Below, piece after piece: positions 21,501-31,602 of a DNA stretch of 32,000 nucleotides. The stretch spans positions 37,350,867-37,382,866 of the forward strand of contig CAIIXF020000008.1 of the NCBI GenBank assembly GCA_903813345.2. The letters run 5' to 3'. This DNA is from Owenia fusiformis. Its lineage: Eukaryota; Annelida; Polychaeta; Sabellida; Oweniidae. How positions within the stretch are numbered: the first letter of the stretch is position 1; every line of letters begins with the position of its first letter. Below the pieces are notes generated by a model. The model did not search any database. It had not been told where the DNA came from and worked only from the letters and a program-made list of their open reading frames with translations. The translations under genes and the position numbers were made by a program.

Positions 21501-22841
21501 ATGCAATTACCAAAATTTACTCATAATTCCCAAGTTTAGTATTTAATTACCTCTGCAGACATTGCTCCAATTCGTTTTAATATAAACTATAAAAATAACT
21601 CCCCATATATAGTCTAACAATTTTACATTAACTATTTGTACTGTGAATTAGTTACATACCCTTCTCCTTCCATACAGTGCCCTTACACCATGGTTTATCT
21701 GCCGTACAAGACATCACGCCTAAAATATAAAGATTGGACTATAACAGTATACCTCTTCTAACAAGACGATGGTACACTCCCCTCCATAAGTTTGGCAACC
21801 TTAGCCCCCCCATTGAACTTCGTGTTGAAGCCTCTTTACCTTTGAATTGTATTTACTTAACCTGCGATGAAAATACTTATACTATTGATGGAGATGTAAT
21901 TTGACTTTATTTCCAATACCTCCAAACTTTCTCAATTTTTTCCTCAATTACAATAGGACGGAAATTGATGATAAATTTGATGCATTTTTGAAAATCAACA
22001 TTCCTATGTTAACCAATGGGAAATGGTAGGTTTGCCGCAAGTCATATGACAAAATATTCATCCATCCGAGTCCTTGCAAAAAAATACAAGTTAGGTAGAC
22101 AATTGAACTTGCTAACTTTATTTGACAAAAAATTGGTACGTTTCTTCAGGTTCAACAAAGTAATAGGTCTTTAAAGACAAAATTGTTTTTCAAAAAAACT
22201 CTCCCATTGAAATAACACAGGAGGCGATTTTCAAAAATGACTTTGAAGCTCTGTTACTTAAGTATGCATCAAGTAAATTAAACACTTAGTGTACAAAACG
22301 TTAGACAATTCAATGTTCTATATAAGATTATTTTTTGCTGAATCTTTTACTGAATAGATATCTTGATTTCTGATTTGCCCCAAACCCATCATTTCCCATT
22401 GGTTTACAAAAGTTGATCAAATTAATCATCATTTTTCGACCTATTGTAATTGTGGAAAAAATGGGAAAATTTGAAGGTATTTGAAATAAAGTCAAGTTGC
22501 GTTTACATCAATATTATAAATTATTCATTGCAGGTTAAGTAAATAAAAATTCAAACGCTAAGAGGCTTTAACACGTAGTCCAATGGGGGAGCTAAGGTTG
22601 CCAAACTTATGGAGGGGAGTGTACAAATGAAATAATGCTGGTGATGAGAATCCAAAATGCTAAAACAGAAAACATCATTCAATTTTGAGTTGATTTTTAA
22701 TTATTTAAAGATTATTGCATGGATTCGTCTATAAAGATTTTGTTCTTAAGAGATCTAATAAGTCAAATGATCAAGTGACTTACATAAAGCCATGAGCAAT
22801 AATGTATAAAACTCCTGCACCCCTATTGTGAATTCTGCCAT
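18565..22841 (-). CDS. Gene D: tandem copy of gene C (two FTP domains)
   Basis: Exons on the minus strand: 22784-22841, 21660-21719, 21235-21489, 19446-19652, about 19032-19271, 18565-18776. Architecture and length match gene C: signal peptide, FTP1, FTP2, 343 residues. Two coding differences from C were seen, both in FTP1: Tyr55 to Ser, and Glu186 to Gly, which turns LCEVAVF into LCGVAVF. In the eel agglutinin fold the Cys-Glu pair at this position supplies calcium ligands (established knowledge of that family), so FTP1 of D may bind calcium less well. The intron-2 donor differs from C (GTATGT here against GTATAT), closer to a consensus donor. The exon-5 donor has the same uncertainty as in C. 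Whether D is expressed cannot be told from sequence. Confidence 0.78.
20190..20432. mobile_element. Unit 2 copy of the 243-bp MITE
   Basis: Same CAGGGTGG/CCACCCTG ends with flanking TA as at 14580-14822, copied along with the tandem unit and not a separate insertion. Confidence 0.5.
21775..22621. mobile_element. Unit 2 copy of the 847-bp foldback element
   Basis: Identical position within gene D intron 1 and same TA-flanked ends as 16164-17010. It was carried by the segmental duplication, so the insertion predates it. Confidence 0.8.
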
Positions 22842-24019
22842 GTATATTATATCTAAGGATGTTTCCTCGCTGCAAAACATACAGCAGCATTAACCCACGT
22901 TTTAATACAGGAACAGCGTAATATGTTTAAGTACTATCATTTCTTTATAAACACGTTTCATTACTGTAACCTGGGCGCTGGTAGGCCCGAGGGTGGCAAA
23001 TAATATAACATAAAAATGTAAAGGCACAATGTTCACCGTATGAAGGTAAATTCCTCATCATAAAGGCAATATGTTCATATACATTCACCATGATAGGCAT
23101 ATAAATCACCACAATAATCATAACTAATACACACCATGCATAGAGGCATAGTTGCCATACTGGTCCGAGTGTATAATCCAAAAGTTAATGAAAGAAATGA
23201 AGTAATCATTAAATTAAAATCTGACAAATCAAAATTGCAAAATATTCATTGTCATCATTCAATAGTCATCCGACGCAAGCAATCGTTTCTCAGACATCAA
23301 AGATCAGTGGGTGGTTGGTTGGTTATAGTGTTGGATATGGATTTTGTGGTGAGATTATCTGTAAGATGCGATTTCCTTGTGGTCCCCAAAAATGGAATTT
23401 TACATTAGATGATTTGAAAAGTTCGTCAATTTTGTTATTGTGATCGGATCACTAGTGTATAGGTCTCCAAATCTTGAGTTTGATCTTTAAGTTTCTGGTC
23501 GATGTCTGCAGTTATGGCTTTATATTCGTTAGAATGTGGACAATGCAGTTACTTGTGTAATAGCCTGAAGTTTAGATTTGAGAAGACTAGATTCACTGGT
23601 CAAAGTATAAAATTTATCACTATATTCACGGATATCGTTTCCAGCTAGAGATTTTATCAATTTCCGTCGTGTTTTGAGTTTAGCAACGGTATGTTACGCT
23701 GTAACATTTCACAAACGGGTACGCTGTAATATTTGATAAAGGGGATACGAAAATGGCGTAAAACATGCCGATAAAAAGGTGACTGTATTGTACTATTAAA
23801 CTGATATAATTATGCATAAAACAATTATACTTACATATTGTGCATACACGTTGTTTCTTGCTTATGTTATCTATATTGTTATAAGCACACCTGCAGTTAA
23901 TTCCAATTAGCTCATGTTTCTCGGTTTTCATACATTGCTATTCGAATCTAACCACGGAACATAAAAATATTCACTGCAGAGGTTATTTGATGACTTTGTT
24001 ATTTATACATGGTTGTATG
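22842..24019. other. 5' flank of gene D and unique spacer to the LINE
   Basis: Unit 2 continues to 23663. From 23664 to the LINE tail the sequence is unique. A short direct repeat, ACGCTGTAA(C/T)ATTT, occurs twice near 23696 and 23721. An 83-codon minus-strand frame here (23680-23931) shows no recognisable motif and was not called. Confidence 0.35.
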
Positions 24020-24170
24020 GTTTGTTTGTTTGTTTGTTTGTATCTTTATTTCTTCCAATTCTGAAGAGTACAATTTCTTATAAAATAAAATAAATTAGCA
24101 AAAAGTTATATACATTATATACATATAAGGAACATAATCAGTAATCACATCACATCCAGAGCACCCCCTA

Positions 24171-27100
24171 TTAAACGGCCGGACGCCAGGCTACCGCGTT
24201 GACCCGTAACCGCAACAGGCCCAATGCTCTGGAGTTATTTTGACTATTTGAGATACGCATAACAGGAATATGAACATTCTTCGCAATTAATATGTACTGA
24301 TCAGGTGGCAATTGTTCATTTTCACCAAATATTAGTCTTAGAATTTGCTCATTACTTTGATTCAATATCAGCGAGTGATTTTTAACTATATCTAGAATGA
24401 TTTTTCGTTCGGCTGAGAAATATTTACATTTTAACATGAAATGTTCCAAGGTCTCATCCTCTTCACCACAAGCTTTACATAGTCGCCCGTTATGCCTGTC
24501 TTTCATGTCGCCCCATTTGCCTGTGATAGCACATAGATTACTCCCTCCAGTTAGTAGGATCATCATTGTCTTACATATGCGAATATATTGGCATTCGCGA
24601 AATGCAATTTTCCACCACATTATTGGTGTGCCAAAGCGTATTACATTCCTATATAGGGAAGCGTTGTGATTGAACATACACTGTATTTTTCACTGCCACA
24701 TTGCATATTCTCTTGTATTATCTGACACCATCTTCTTCCATTCGCATTTACTTGGTACCATTCCTGTATCTATCATATCATATATTTTGTGCTGAATGCC
24801 TAGATGTTCAGCTACTCTCATGCAATCACCAATAGGGGACACTAAAGCTAGATCACGTGTTCTGTACGCTATGATTCTCATTATCGCGATCATCTTATAT
24901 ACATTGTTCATTGGTAGAGATTGCCACACTAACATGATTTTGTCTACTACGATCTTTGACGTTACGTCTCTCCAACCAAGTTGTTGTATGGTTGCCTGGT
25001 TGCTGGTCGTGATAGGAAGCCCTTGTATCTTCTTTGCTATTCCCCTGTGTGCTGTCTCTAGCCTGTCATAGTCAGTATCTTTAAGAGGCAAAAGACTCAT
25101 TCCATACGTCATAGTGGGGAAACATATTGACCAGTAAATCTTTGACGCTGTTAGAGGATTTGTTGGATTGTTATTGCTGGCTGTAGTTCCTAAATAGGCA
25201 ATCATTGCTCGTCTTCCTTTCGAGATACGTGTGTCCATGTATTCTTTTACTGAATTGCTATTTGTAAGTGGCAGCCCAACATGATCTATTGAATTCTCGA
25301 TGGGAATAATGTGATTCCCTAATTTCAGAATTGGTTTTGGGGGGTTTCTCTCTCTACTAAACACAACGGCCTTACATTTCTTTGGGTGAAACTGAAATCT
25401 CCATTTGCAGCTATAATCAAAAACTTTACGCAGTAGAACCTGCATTGTATTACCATGATATGCTAATAAGTTCATGTCATCAGCAAACGTGGGGCAGCTA
25501 CATACAACATTTCCTATAGAACATCCAGTCATACTATCACATATCTCATTTAATAGTTCATTGGTGTACCTTGCGTATAATTCCATTGACCAAACACCAC
25601 CTTGGTGCACACCCTGCTCCACAGGAAACAGATCTGAAATATTTGCATTTTCACTTAGAAACCGAGATATTGCTTGGGGAATATTTAAATCCTCTTTAAC
25701 TGCTTTAAACATTGAGTCTATGTTCACATTCAATTTAATAGCACATTTATATCCATCATAACAATTTCTTAGCATTCTCCATAGTTTGCCGTTTATTCCC
25801 TGTTTATACATTTTATGATACAACCCAATATGCCAAACGCCATCAAAAGCTTTTTTAATGTCTAATGACGTCACAATGACATTATTACCGTTTTCTAAAC
25901 CTGTTGCTATTGCTTCTCTTGTAACAAGAGATGTGTGAAGACTAGAACATTTGGCCTTGTTAACACCTTGCATGTTTGAAACCTCTTCTGTTTGTGCACA
26001 TAATTGGCTTCTTGACATCATAATTCTCTCGAACATTTTCATGTACGTGGTCATCAATGTAATGCCACGATGGTCATCTTTTGATAAGATGTCCTTGTTA
26101 CCACCCTTGAAGAGAGGTATGAGCAGTCCTAGCTTAAAACTTTCTGGGACATATTCAGTGCGTACCATCTCATTGTACAGAAGTGTTAGAGCTTGGATTA
26201 ATAAATCTCCCCCATTCTTAATGTGCTCCGGTATAATTTGATCCCACCCGGGAGCTTTCCCATTTTTTAACTTGGATGTGATTAGATGTACTTCATTGCA
26301 CGTTAATGCCTCTGTGAAAGCTCCGTCGTCATTGTTAAAACTGTCTCGTTTCATTTCATCTACTTCATTATTAATCATCTTTTCAAATTCGCTGTCATAT
26401 GGTGTATCTTTCTTGAGGGACACTAGCTTCTCAAAATAGGACTTCCATTCCATTAGTACTTCATCGGGCTCAGTGAGCACTAGTCCTTCATCATTTCGTA
26501 TTGCGATGGATTTACACAAATTACCCTTGCGTTGTTTGATCAAGTACCAAAACTTGTTTAAGGATAAATCTGCAGCGTCATCAATTTCCTTTTGACACTT
26601 AATTTCAAAATCATATTGAGCCCTACGGATTGCCTTTCTAAACATTCTTTTTGCATCCTTGTAAGCCTTCCAATATGCATTTTCTGGCTCTCTAGATTTT
26701 CCATAGAACTTCCATCTATTCCACGTCATTTTCTTTTGTTTCAAGCATTCTTTTACAGTCTCCGTCCAATATGGTTTTAAATGTTTGTTGAACCTTGATT
26801 TTGGTAAGGACTGGGAGGTTACATCATTAATTATATCGGACAATTCATTAAAAAATAGTTCAATGTCCATGTTTGACATACTGCCACTTTTATTCATATC
26901 TCGTATCAGGCTAGAAATTTTCACATTCATCAGTTGCTTATATTGTTTCAAGTGCTCATCTGTAGCTTTATTCCATGCGGGGCGTGACTTATAAGAACGA
27001 GACTCGTTTTTTCTCGCTGCTGGTTGAGTTTCAATATTTAGAGTTACTTTAATTGGCAAATGATCTGACATATTTGTTAAATCTTCATCAAACACTTTTA

Positions 27101-27878
27101 CATTTAAGCATTTTGAAACAAGACCGCCGGTGACAAGAATATGGTCAATGTACGACTCACCAGTATAATCCCTAAAGAACGTATATGTTGGTCCCGTACA
27201 AATTGGGAACATATCTATAGGAGTCAAACCAGTTCGTTTACACATTTGATTCAGGAGTTTACCGTTATTTGAGATTGCACCTGTACCACGTGTACCTACA
27301 CTATCGCCAAAGTGAGCGTTCATGTCTCCAATTATAACAAAGTTACTGTTCTGAGATGATACCTCTTCAAGAACGTTCTCTAGATAATCTAATACCTCGA
27401 GGAAATTTTCCGTTTTACAGTTTGCATGGGGCAGATAACAACATATGACATAAACACATTTGTAGGGGGGCTGTAGAACTTTAATTACAATCACTCGATC
27501 GGTCTTGTATTTCACTACTGGAAAGATGCAGTGACTAAGTGACTTCCGCCATAGTATTGCAACCCCACCATTTCCAATAACATGGCCCTGTTCTAAGGGA
27601 TCCAAGGATTTACTACTAGCAGCTGTATAAGTGAATCTGTCATGAACATTTTGTAGTTCGTTAAGACTTCCTTCAAATAACCAATAATGTTCATTTATAC
27701 ATACAATATCCGAATTTTCGCAAAGCATATGTAGCCTTACATTCGATGCATTCAACCCGTTAACGTTCCATGCGGATATAACCAATTGTTTCCCAGTTGA
27801 ATCTGTTACATGCATTTGAGAGAAGAGTATAATTATAATTAAAAAGAGAAAAAACAATAAACACGGTATGCATCTCAA
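24171..27878 (-). pseudogene. LINE ORF2: APE endonuclease + reverse transcriptase, one in-frame stop
   Basis: A 1,236-codon frame with a single internal TGA at 24690-24692 (codon 1063) and an intact frame on both sides. Residues about 31-280 are an APE-type endonuclease with GDMNAHF (184-190), YIDHI (243-247) and SDHLP (271-275). The reverse transcriptase spans about 520-880, with SLDIKKAFDG (671-680), QGVHQGG (755-761) and the catalytic FADD (798-801). After the stop, the C-terminal part keeps a CxxC-x8-H-x4-C zinc-binding motif (RLCKACGEEDETLEHF...C). The enzyme nicks target DNA and copies element RNA in place. The chosen ATG precedes a hydrophobic run (CLLFFLFLIIIILF) unusual for ORF2; translation might instead begin at Met22. 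With only one nonsense codon, the copy is young or the stop is a sequencing error. Confidence 0.9.
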
Positions 27879-27915
27879 ATATGAGGGCAGTGTTTCGATA
27901 GTAAAAAACAGTTAT

Positions 27916-28749
27916 CTACCAGTCAGCGTAAGAACCTGTTGCTCCCAGGTTATTGCCGAATTTCTCCCGTACATACTCCCGTGTTGCGTCACACATGTTC
28001 CTGTGGTACATATTGTCGTCTTTAAAATAGTCAGTTTTCTCATCATCGCGTTCCCATGACGGTCGATCGATAAGGTTATTATCATGTTGATATCGTCTGG
28101 ACCTATATGTAATCCGGGAGGGAATGTTGTCACCATAATTTGCGTTCTGCCTGAAGCGCTGCCATTGGCGACATTTTATCGGGGCAGGCCATGAATCATC
28201 TTCAACAGCCTTATCTGCTGATGAGACGGGAACAGTCATTCTGACGCCAACACGATACATCGAGAATCGGTTATGGATAACGTATGCTTGCATTAACTTG
28301 ATCCCCTTACTTTTTGCATGTTCTTTAACAAGTGCAATAATATCATCATCGGTATCATTATCGTCCATTTGAATATTTTCGAGGTATAGCGATTGCGATC
28401 TTTCAAAAGACGCAACCTTGAGACCTTTCATTGGCTTGTTAACAGGCGTCTCTTTAACGTCATGTGGTTTATTGGGCTTCGGGGTCTTCCCTAAAGTCTG
28501 CATTTTCGCTGGTCTCTCTTCACCAAAGCGGTTTTCGGTGGCGACAGGTGACTTTCTACGACGTTCAACCAACGTGAACCCATCGGTTTCTTCTTTAGAT
28601 TCATCACCTATGGCTACTGTCGTTGAGGGTTTAATTCCAGTTTTTGGCGTTTTCATGTTTTCACGTGTGTTTTTGTCGATCACAGTTGTGTCCTTAATAA
28701 CGGTGCTTGGCTGTATAAAGCTGAATGTAGTATTCGAACTAGGGGGCAT
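27916..28749 (-). CDS. LINE ORF1, C-terminal part (RNA-binding, RRM-like)
   Basis: A 277-codon frame ending 37 bp before the ORF2 ATG. Residues 57-68 read GFTLVERRRKSP, a basic motif common in ORF1 proteins of this group. Residues about 119-196 look like an RRM-like nucleic-acid-binding fold: LYLENI (121-126), an acidic helix, YVIHNRFSMYRVGVRMTVP and a closing WPAPIKCRQW (187-196). The rest is low-complexity and charged. ORF1 proteins coat element RNA. The first Met is only the first one in this frame; the reading frame is closed by a TAG two codons upstream, so the natural N-terminus is probably the separate frame at 30019-30837. Confidence 0.7.
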   Translation of the reverse strand: MPPSSNTTFSFIQPSTVIKDTTVIDKNTRENMKTPKTGIKPSTTVAIGDESKEETDGFTLVERRRKSPVATENRFGEERPAKMQTLGKTPKPNKPHDVKETPVNKPMKGLKVASFERSQSLYLENIQMDDNDTDDDIIALVKEHAKSKGIKLMQAYVIHNRFSMYRVGVRMTVPVSSADKAVEDDSWPAPIKCRQWQRFRQNANYGDNIPSRITYRSRRYQHDNNLIDRPSWERDDEKTDYFKDDNMYHRNMCDATREYVREKFGNNLGATGSYADW

Positions 28750-28768
28750 TGCCTAGACTGTATCCTTC

Positions 28769-28788
28769 GTCTGAATAAATATTCAGAC
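28769..28788. other. Perfect 20-bp palindrome beside the ORF1 break
   Basis: GTCTGAATA and its complement TATTCAGAC flank a two-base centre. It lies 20 bp outside the first Met of the ORF1 C-terminal piece. Confidence 0.6.
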
Positions 28789-29013
28789 TGTAAGTCACCT
28801 ATTGTAAAATGTGGTGTTGTATAAATGTTACAAATAAGTTTGTTTAATGATAAAATGATTACCTTATAAAGAACTTACAATATTATTTTTTCGTATATTG
28901 TCCTCTTACTGAAGATATTCATAAAATGTACAGACGCTTCTTGTAGCGAAGCCATTGATTAGGTCAAGCCATTTTGGCAATGCCAATTCTCACGATAAAC
29001 GAGATTTAGCCAG

Positions 29014-29047
29014 TGACGTCAGTCTATTTGTAAACAAATAACACGTG
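29014..29047. promoter_or_regulatory. Cluster of CRE-, forkhead- and E-box-like sites
   Basis: TGACGTCA (29014-29021), TGTAAACA (29029-29036) and CACGTG (29042-29047) lie within 34 bp. Such a cluster is suggestive of a promoter or enhancer, but each site is short and chance occurrence is possible. No transcript start was identified. Confidence 0.3.
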
Positions 29048-29503
29048 GAGCTGACGGAGCAACATTACGGAAGCGTATTGATAAATTCCATTCGGGCGGG
29101 AATTTATTAGATCTAGTCATTTATTATCATTATCCCGATTAATCTCGTCATTTATAGTAAATAGAGCGGAAATATTCATGAAGAAGGCCGAGGTAATCAA
29201 GTGGTCATGTGTTGTCAAAGTTCAAAAATTTGCATATCTCGTTTGGATCTCGTGAACTCAAAACGTCCTTGACATTGGTTTCGGGATCTACTTATGAACA
29301 CATCCTGAACTTTTGGTGAGTCTGAACATTTCATTATTTTATATCAACTTGTACCCGCCTTATACAAATATTTTTGCTTCTAGTTTAAGATGAACATCTT
29401 TTCAACATATTCACCAATTTTCAAGGTGAACATTCTTGTAATAAACGAGATATTTATGTGCACAAAATATCGCCGAGATTTCCATGCCAGGGGTATCAAT
29501 CAT

Positions 29504-29532
29504 AACAGACCGAATATTATATTCGGTCTGTT
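29504..29532. other. Perfect 29-bp palindrome
   Basis: AACAGACCGAATAT and its exact complement flank a single central T. Weaker complementarity extends outward (CAGGGGTATC against the GATACATACTAGGGC side). It could be the hairpin of a small element or a protein-binding site. Confidence 0.65.
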
Positions 29533-30018
29533 GGATACATACTAGGGCATTGCCCCTGAGGTTGGCGTTGAGTCGGCACACTGAGTATTACAGGTAGAGT
29601 TGCAATGACCTTGAGTTTCGGGTTTGTTGTTAGTCAAATCCAGAAATTACCAGACACTTTCTTTATCAGGGGAGCTGTCAACACATCTGATAAGAAGTGT
29701 TCTATGCAGCTTTAGTGAAACTTGATGCTATGTTTTGGCAATACAAGATGCAGCCTACTTGTTAATAAAATACAGTTATCCATGTACGTAATATATGGTT
29801 CAACAAAAAACAACAACTAAAAAACAACCACTAAATATGAGAAACTAATATATATGCCATGTTTATGTGTCTGATCATATAATCTTGAAATTATCCATCA
29901 ATTTCTTAAGAAATTGGCGAAATTAAGGAAACCAGGAAACACATTTGATGAAAGGGCGGTGTTTATAGCCTGTATGAAATGCCCCTGCATTAACGCTCAC
30001 ATATATGAGTTTTAAACA

Positions 30019-30837
30019 TTAATTTAGTAGACTAAAGTGTTGATACGAAATCTCAGTAATAGTACCAGTTAGGAGATAAGGTGATGTCCGATTTAACATT
30101 ACGATTGCTGGATATGTATCACCTATTTGTTGTTGTTTTGAGCGAACAGCTGTTTGGGAATTGGCTACGTTGACTGTGGAACTGGTCGGAACAGAATTAG
30201 CCCTTAGCCTATTAGGCTTGGAAAACATAGGGCTAATCACATCGCATGTGTGTTGACCTAATTCGATCTTTAGTGTATTCACCATTCTGTTCAGTCTATT
30301 AACATCACTTTCATAGTCTTTCTTTACTTGTGCTAACTCCTTACTTATCTCTTTCACTTGTTGTGTTAAATCCATCAATTTCAGTGTTAAATCCATTTGG
30401 GGTGCGGTAGGGGGCTGTGTGCCCCGCTTCTTCAGTACCGGAATGTGACTTGTAGGCGAAGACACACACCTTGGAAAAACGTCGATTAGATCCGTTTGGT
30501 ATGTGTAAAGTTCATAAATATCATTAGCGATGCTCATGCTTTTCTTGTCGCCAGTCCGTTTCTTGGGTTTAACATCCTCTAGCTGTTCATATCCACGGGC
30601 GGAAATCGGCCCAAATTCCTTCATGCACTGATTTGAGAATTTGTTCTTCGCCATTTCAAACAATATACTTCTAGACTCAATCAACAGACTATCATCTACG
30701 TCCATCACCAATTGCTCAGTGATTTCATGTCTAGGTTTACACTCCACGTTTGTTAGCAAGCGATATACACATATGTCCAGGTCGTTCATATCGACAAGGC
30801 AGGTCTTACTTCCATCAAAAGTCGCCATCTTTGACAA
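30019..30837 (-). CDS. LINE ORF1, N-terminal part (helical domain + coiled coil)
   Basis: A 272-codon frame. Residues about 18-65 (DLDICVYRLL...SILFEMAKNK) match the helical N-terminal region often found in ORF1 proteins of CR1-like elements in marine invertebrates. Residues about 100-122 (SIANDIYELYTYQTDLIDVFP) are a second conserved-looking block. Residues about 148-193 (LTLKLMDLTQQVKEISKELA and on) form a predicted coiled coil, the trimerisation region of many ORF1 proteins. It then runs into a Ser/Thr/Asn-rich segment and stops, where the intact protein would continue into the basic and RRM-like part at 27916-28749. The family assignment is from pattern memory and needs a profile search. 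Confidence 0.65.
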   Translation of the reverse strand: MSKMATFDGSKTCLVDMNDLDICVYRLLTNVECKPRHEITEQLVMDVDDSLLIESRSILFEMAKNKFSNQCMKEFGPISARGYEQLEDVKPKKRTGDKKSMSIANDIYELYTYQTDLIDVFPRCVSSPTSHIPVLKKRGTQPPTAPQMDLTLKLMDLTQQVKEISKELAQVKKDYESDVNRLNRMVNTLKIELGQHTCDVISPMFSKPNRLRANSVPTSSTVNVANSQTAVRSKQQQIGDTYPAIVMLNRTSPYLLTGTITEISYQHFSLLN

Positions 30838-31175
30838 ATCCAGGAAAATTTCTTGAATGTTTTTATTTCGTCCAAAATTCGCGATAAATCAAGGTATATC
30901 GCTACAATTGTATCGGTAACGTTAATCCATACACATTTATGCTCAGAATTATACAGTTAGAATGTACTTATGACTCAGAATGTAGTAGTAAACCGACATA
31001 ATCGTCGGAGCCTTTGTTTACTTTTGTTAGCGTTTTAACTGCCATCTATCAAAACTATGGTAAAACTACCTTCGTCCACTTATGACGTTAAATATTTTGG
31101 TTTCGTTTTAAAAATCGGGATAAGTCAGGATTTTTAAAGAAAAATCGAGGGAAATCGGATTTTCTATAAAAAAAA
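30838..31175. other. Upstream flank of the LINE ORF1
   Basis: AT-rich, no gene seen. If the LINE is full length, its 5' UTR and internal promoter would lie here. Confidence 0.3.
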
Positions 31176-31355
31176 ATCGGGAGAGAATCGGGATTGTTTA
31201 GGATAATTGGGGGAAATCGGGAGTTTACAATGAAAGTCGGGAGGAAATCAGGGTTAACACAAATAATCGGGAGAGAATCTGGATTGATTAGGATAATCGG
31301 GAGAAAATCTGGAGTTTACAATGATAATCGGGAGGAAATCGGGGTTCACATAGAT
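31176..31355. repeat. Two-copy 90-bp tandem repeat with ~30-bp subunits
   Basis: Two copies start at 31176 and 31266 with ATCGGGAGAGAATC. Each contains three related ATCGGGAG(A/G)AAATC blocks about 30 bp apart, and the middle part GTTTACAATGA is shared. Less regular blocks (AAATCGAGGGAAATCGG) continue to the left to about 31100. The open frame across it is a repeat translation, not a gene. Confidence 0.75.
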
Positions 31356-31602
31356 AAATTGATAAATACGTCACACAATCAATTATTTTGTGATAAAGCA
31401 TGGATACCTGTTTGTGTTATACATTCGAAGTCAAAGAAAACTGTCTATAGTAAAGTATCTATGCCTTTGTTCTATCACAAGAATGCTTTTGCATATTTAT
31501 TTTCTCTACGTTCCAACTTTCATTGTAATATCTCCTATATTCGTTTCAATTGGTCGGAATTTTTTAGTCCCAGAACTTTCGATTTATTCCTGGTCTAGAA
31601 TA

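Larger units (their letters stand above)
18062..23663. repeat. Tandem segmental duplication, unit 2
   Basis: Direct copy of 12453-18052. Homology begins at TTTTCATTG and ends at TTATCAATTT, after which CCGTCGTG is unique. It carries gene D, the foldback element (21775-22621) and the small MITE (20190-20432). Either a real recent duplication or an unresolved assembly duplication would give this pattern. Confidence 0.95.
28754..30033. other. 1.27-kb non-coding interruption of LINE ORF1
   Basis: This stretch separates the two ORF1 pieces and has no coding frame. TAGACT occurs at both ends (28754-28759 and 30028-30033) and could be a target duplication, but no terminal inverted repeats were seen. 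Removing the segment between them does not restore the ORF1 frame. It contains perfect palindromes at 28769-28788 and 29504-29532, a CRE-type TGACGTCA at 29014-29021, TGTAAACA at 29029-29036 and CACGTG at 29042-29047. An insertion, a rearranged 5' region or a LINE with separate ORFs are all possible. Confidence 0.5.
24020..30837 (-). mobile_element. Non-LTR retrotransposon (LINE), CR1/Jockey-like, disrupted
   Basis: Read on the minus strand the order is ORF1 N-terminal piece (30837-30019), a non-coding interruption, ORF1 C-terminal piece (28749-27916), ORF2 (27878-24171), a short 3' UTR of about 130 bp with AATAAAG, and a (CAAA)n tail at about 24020-24041. The endonuclease-then-reverse-transcriptase order, coiled-coil ORF1 and simple-repeat tail fit the CR1/Jockey group, assigned from general motif pattern only. 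The true 5' end is unknown and may lie to the right of 30837. No target-site duplication was identified. Confidence 0.85.

Noticed and set aside
24397-28756. Several plus-strand frames of 60-112 codons opposite the LINE
   Set aside because: Antisense shadows of ORF1 and ORF2; none has independent support.
31194-31598. 134-codon plus-strand frame
   Set aside because: Its first half translates the tandem repeat and the rest has no recognisable domain.
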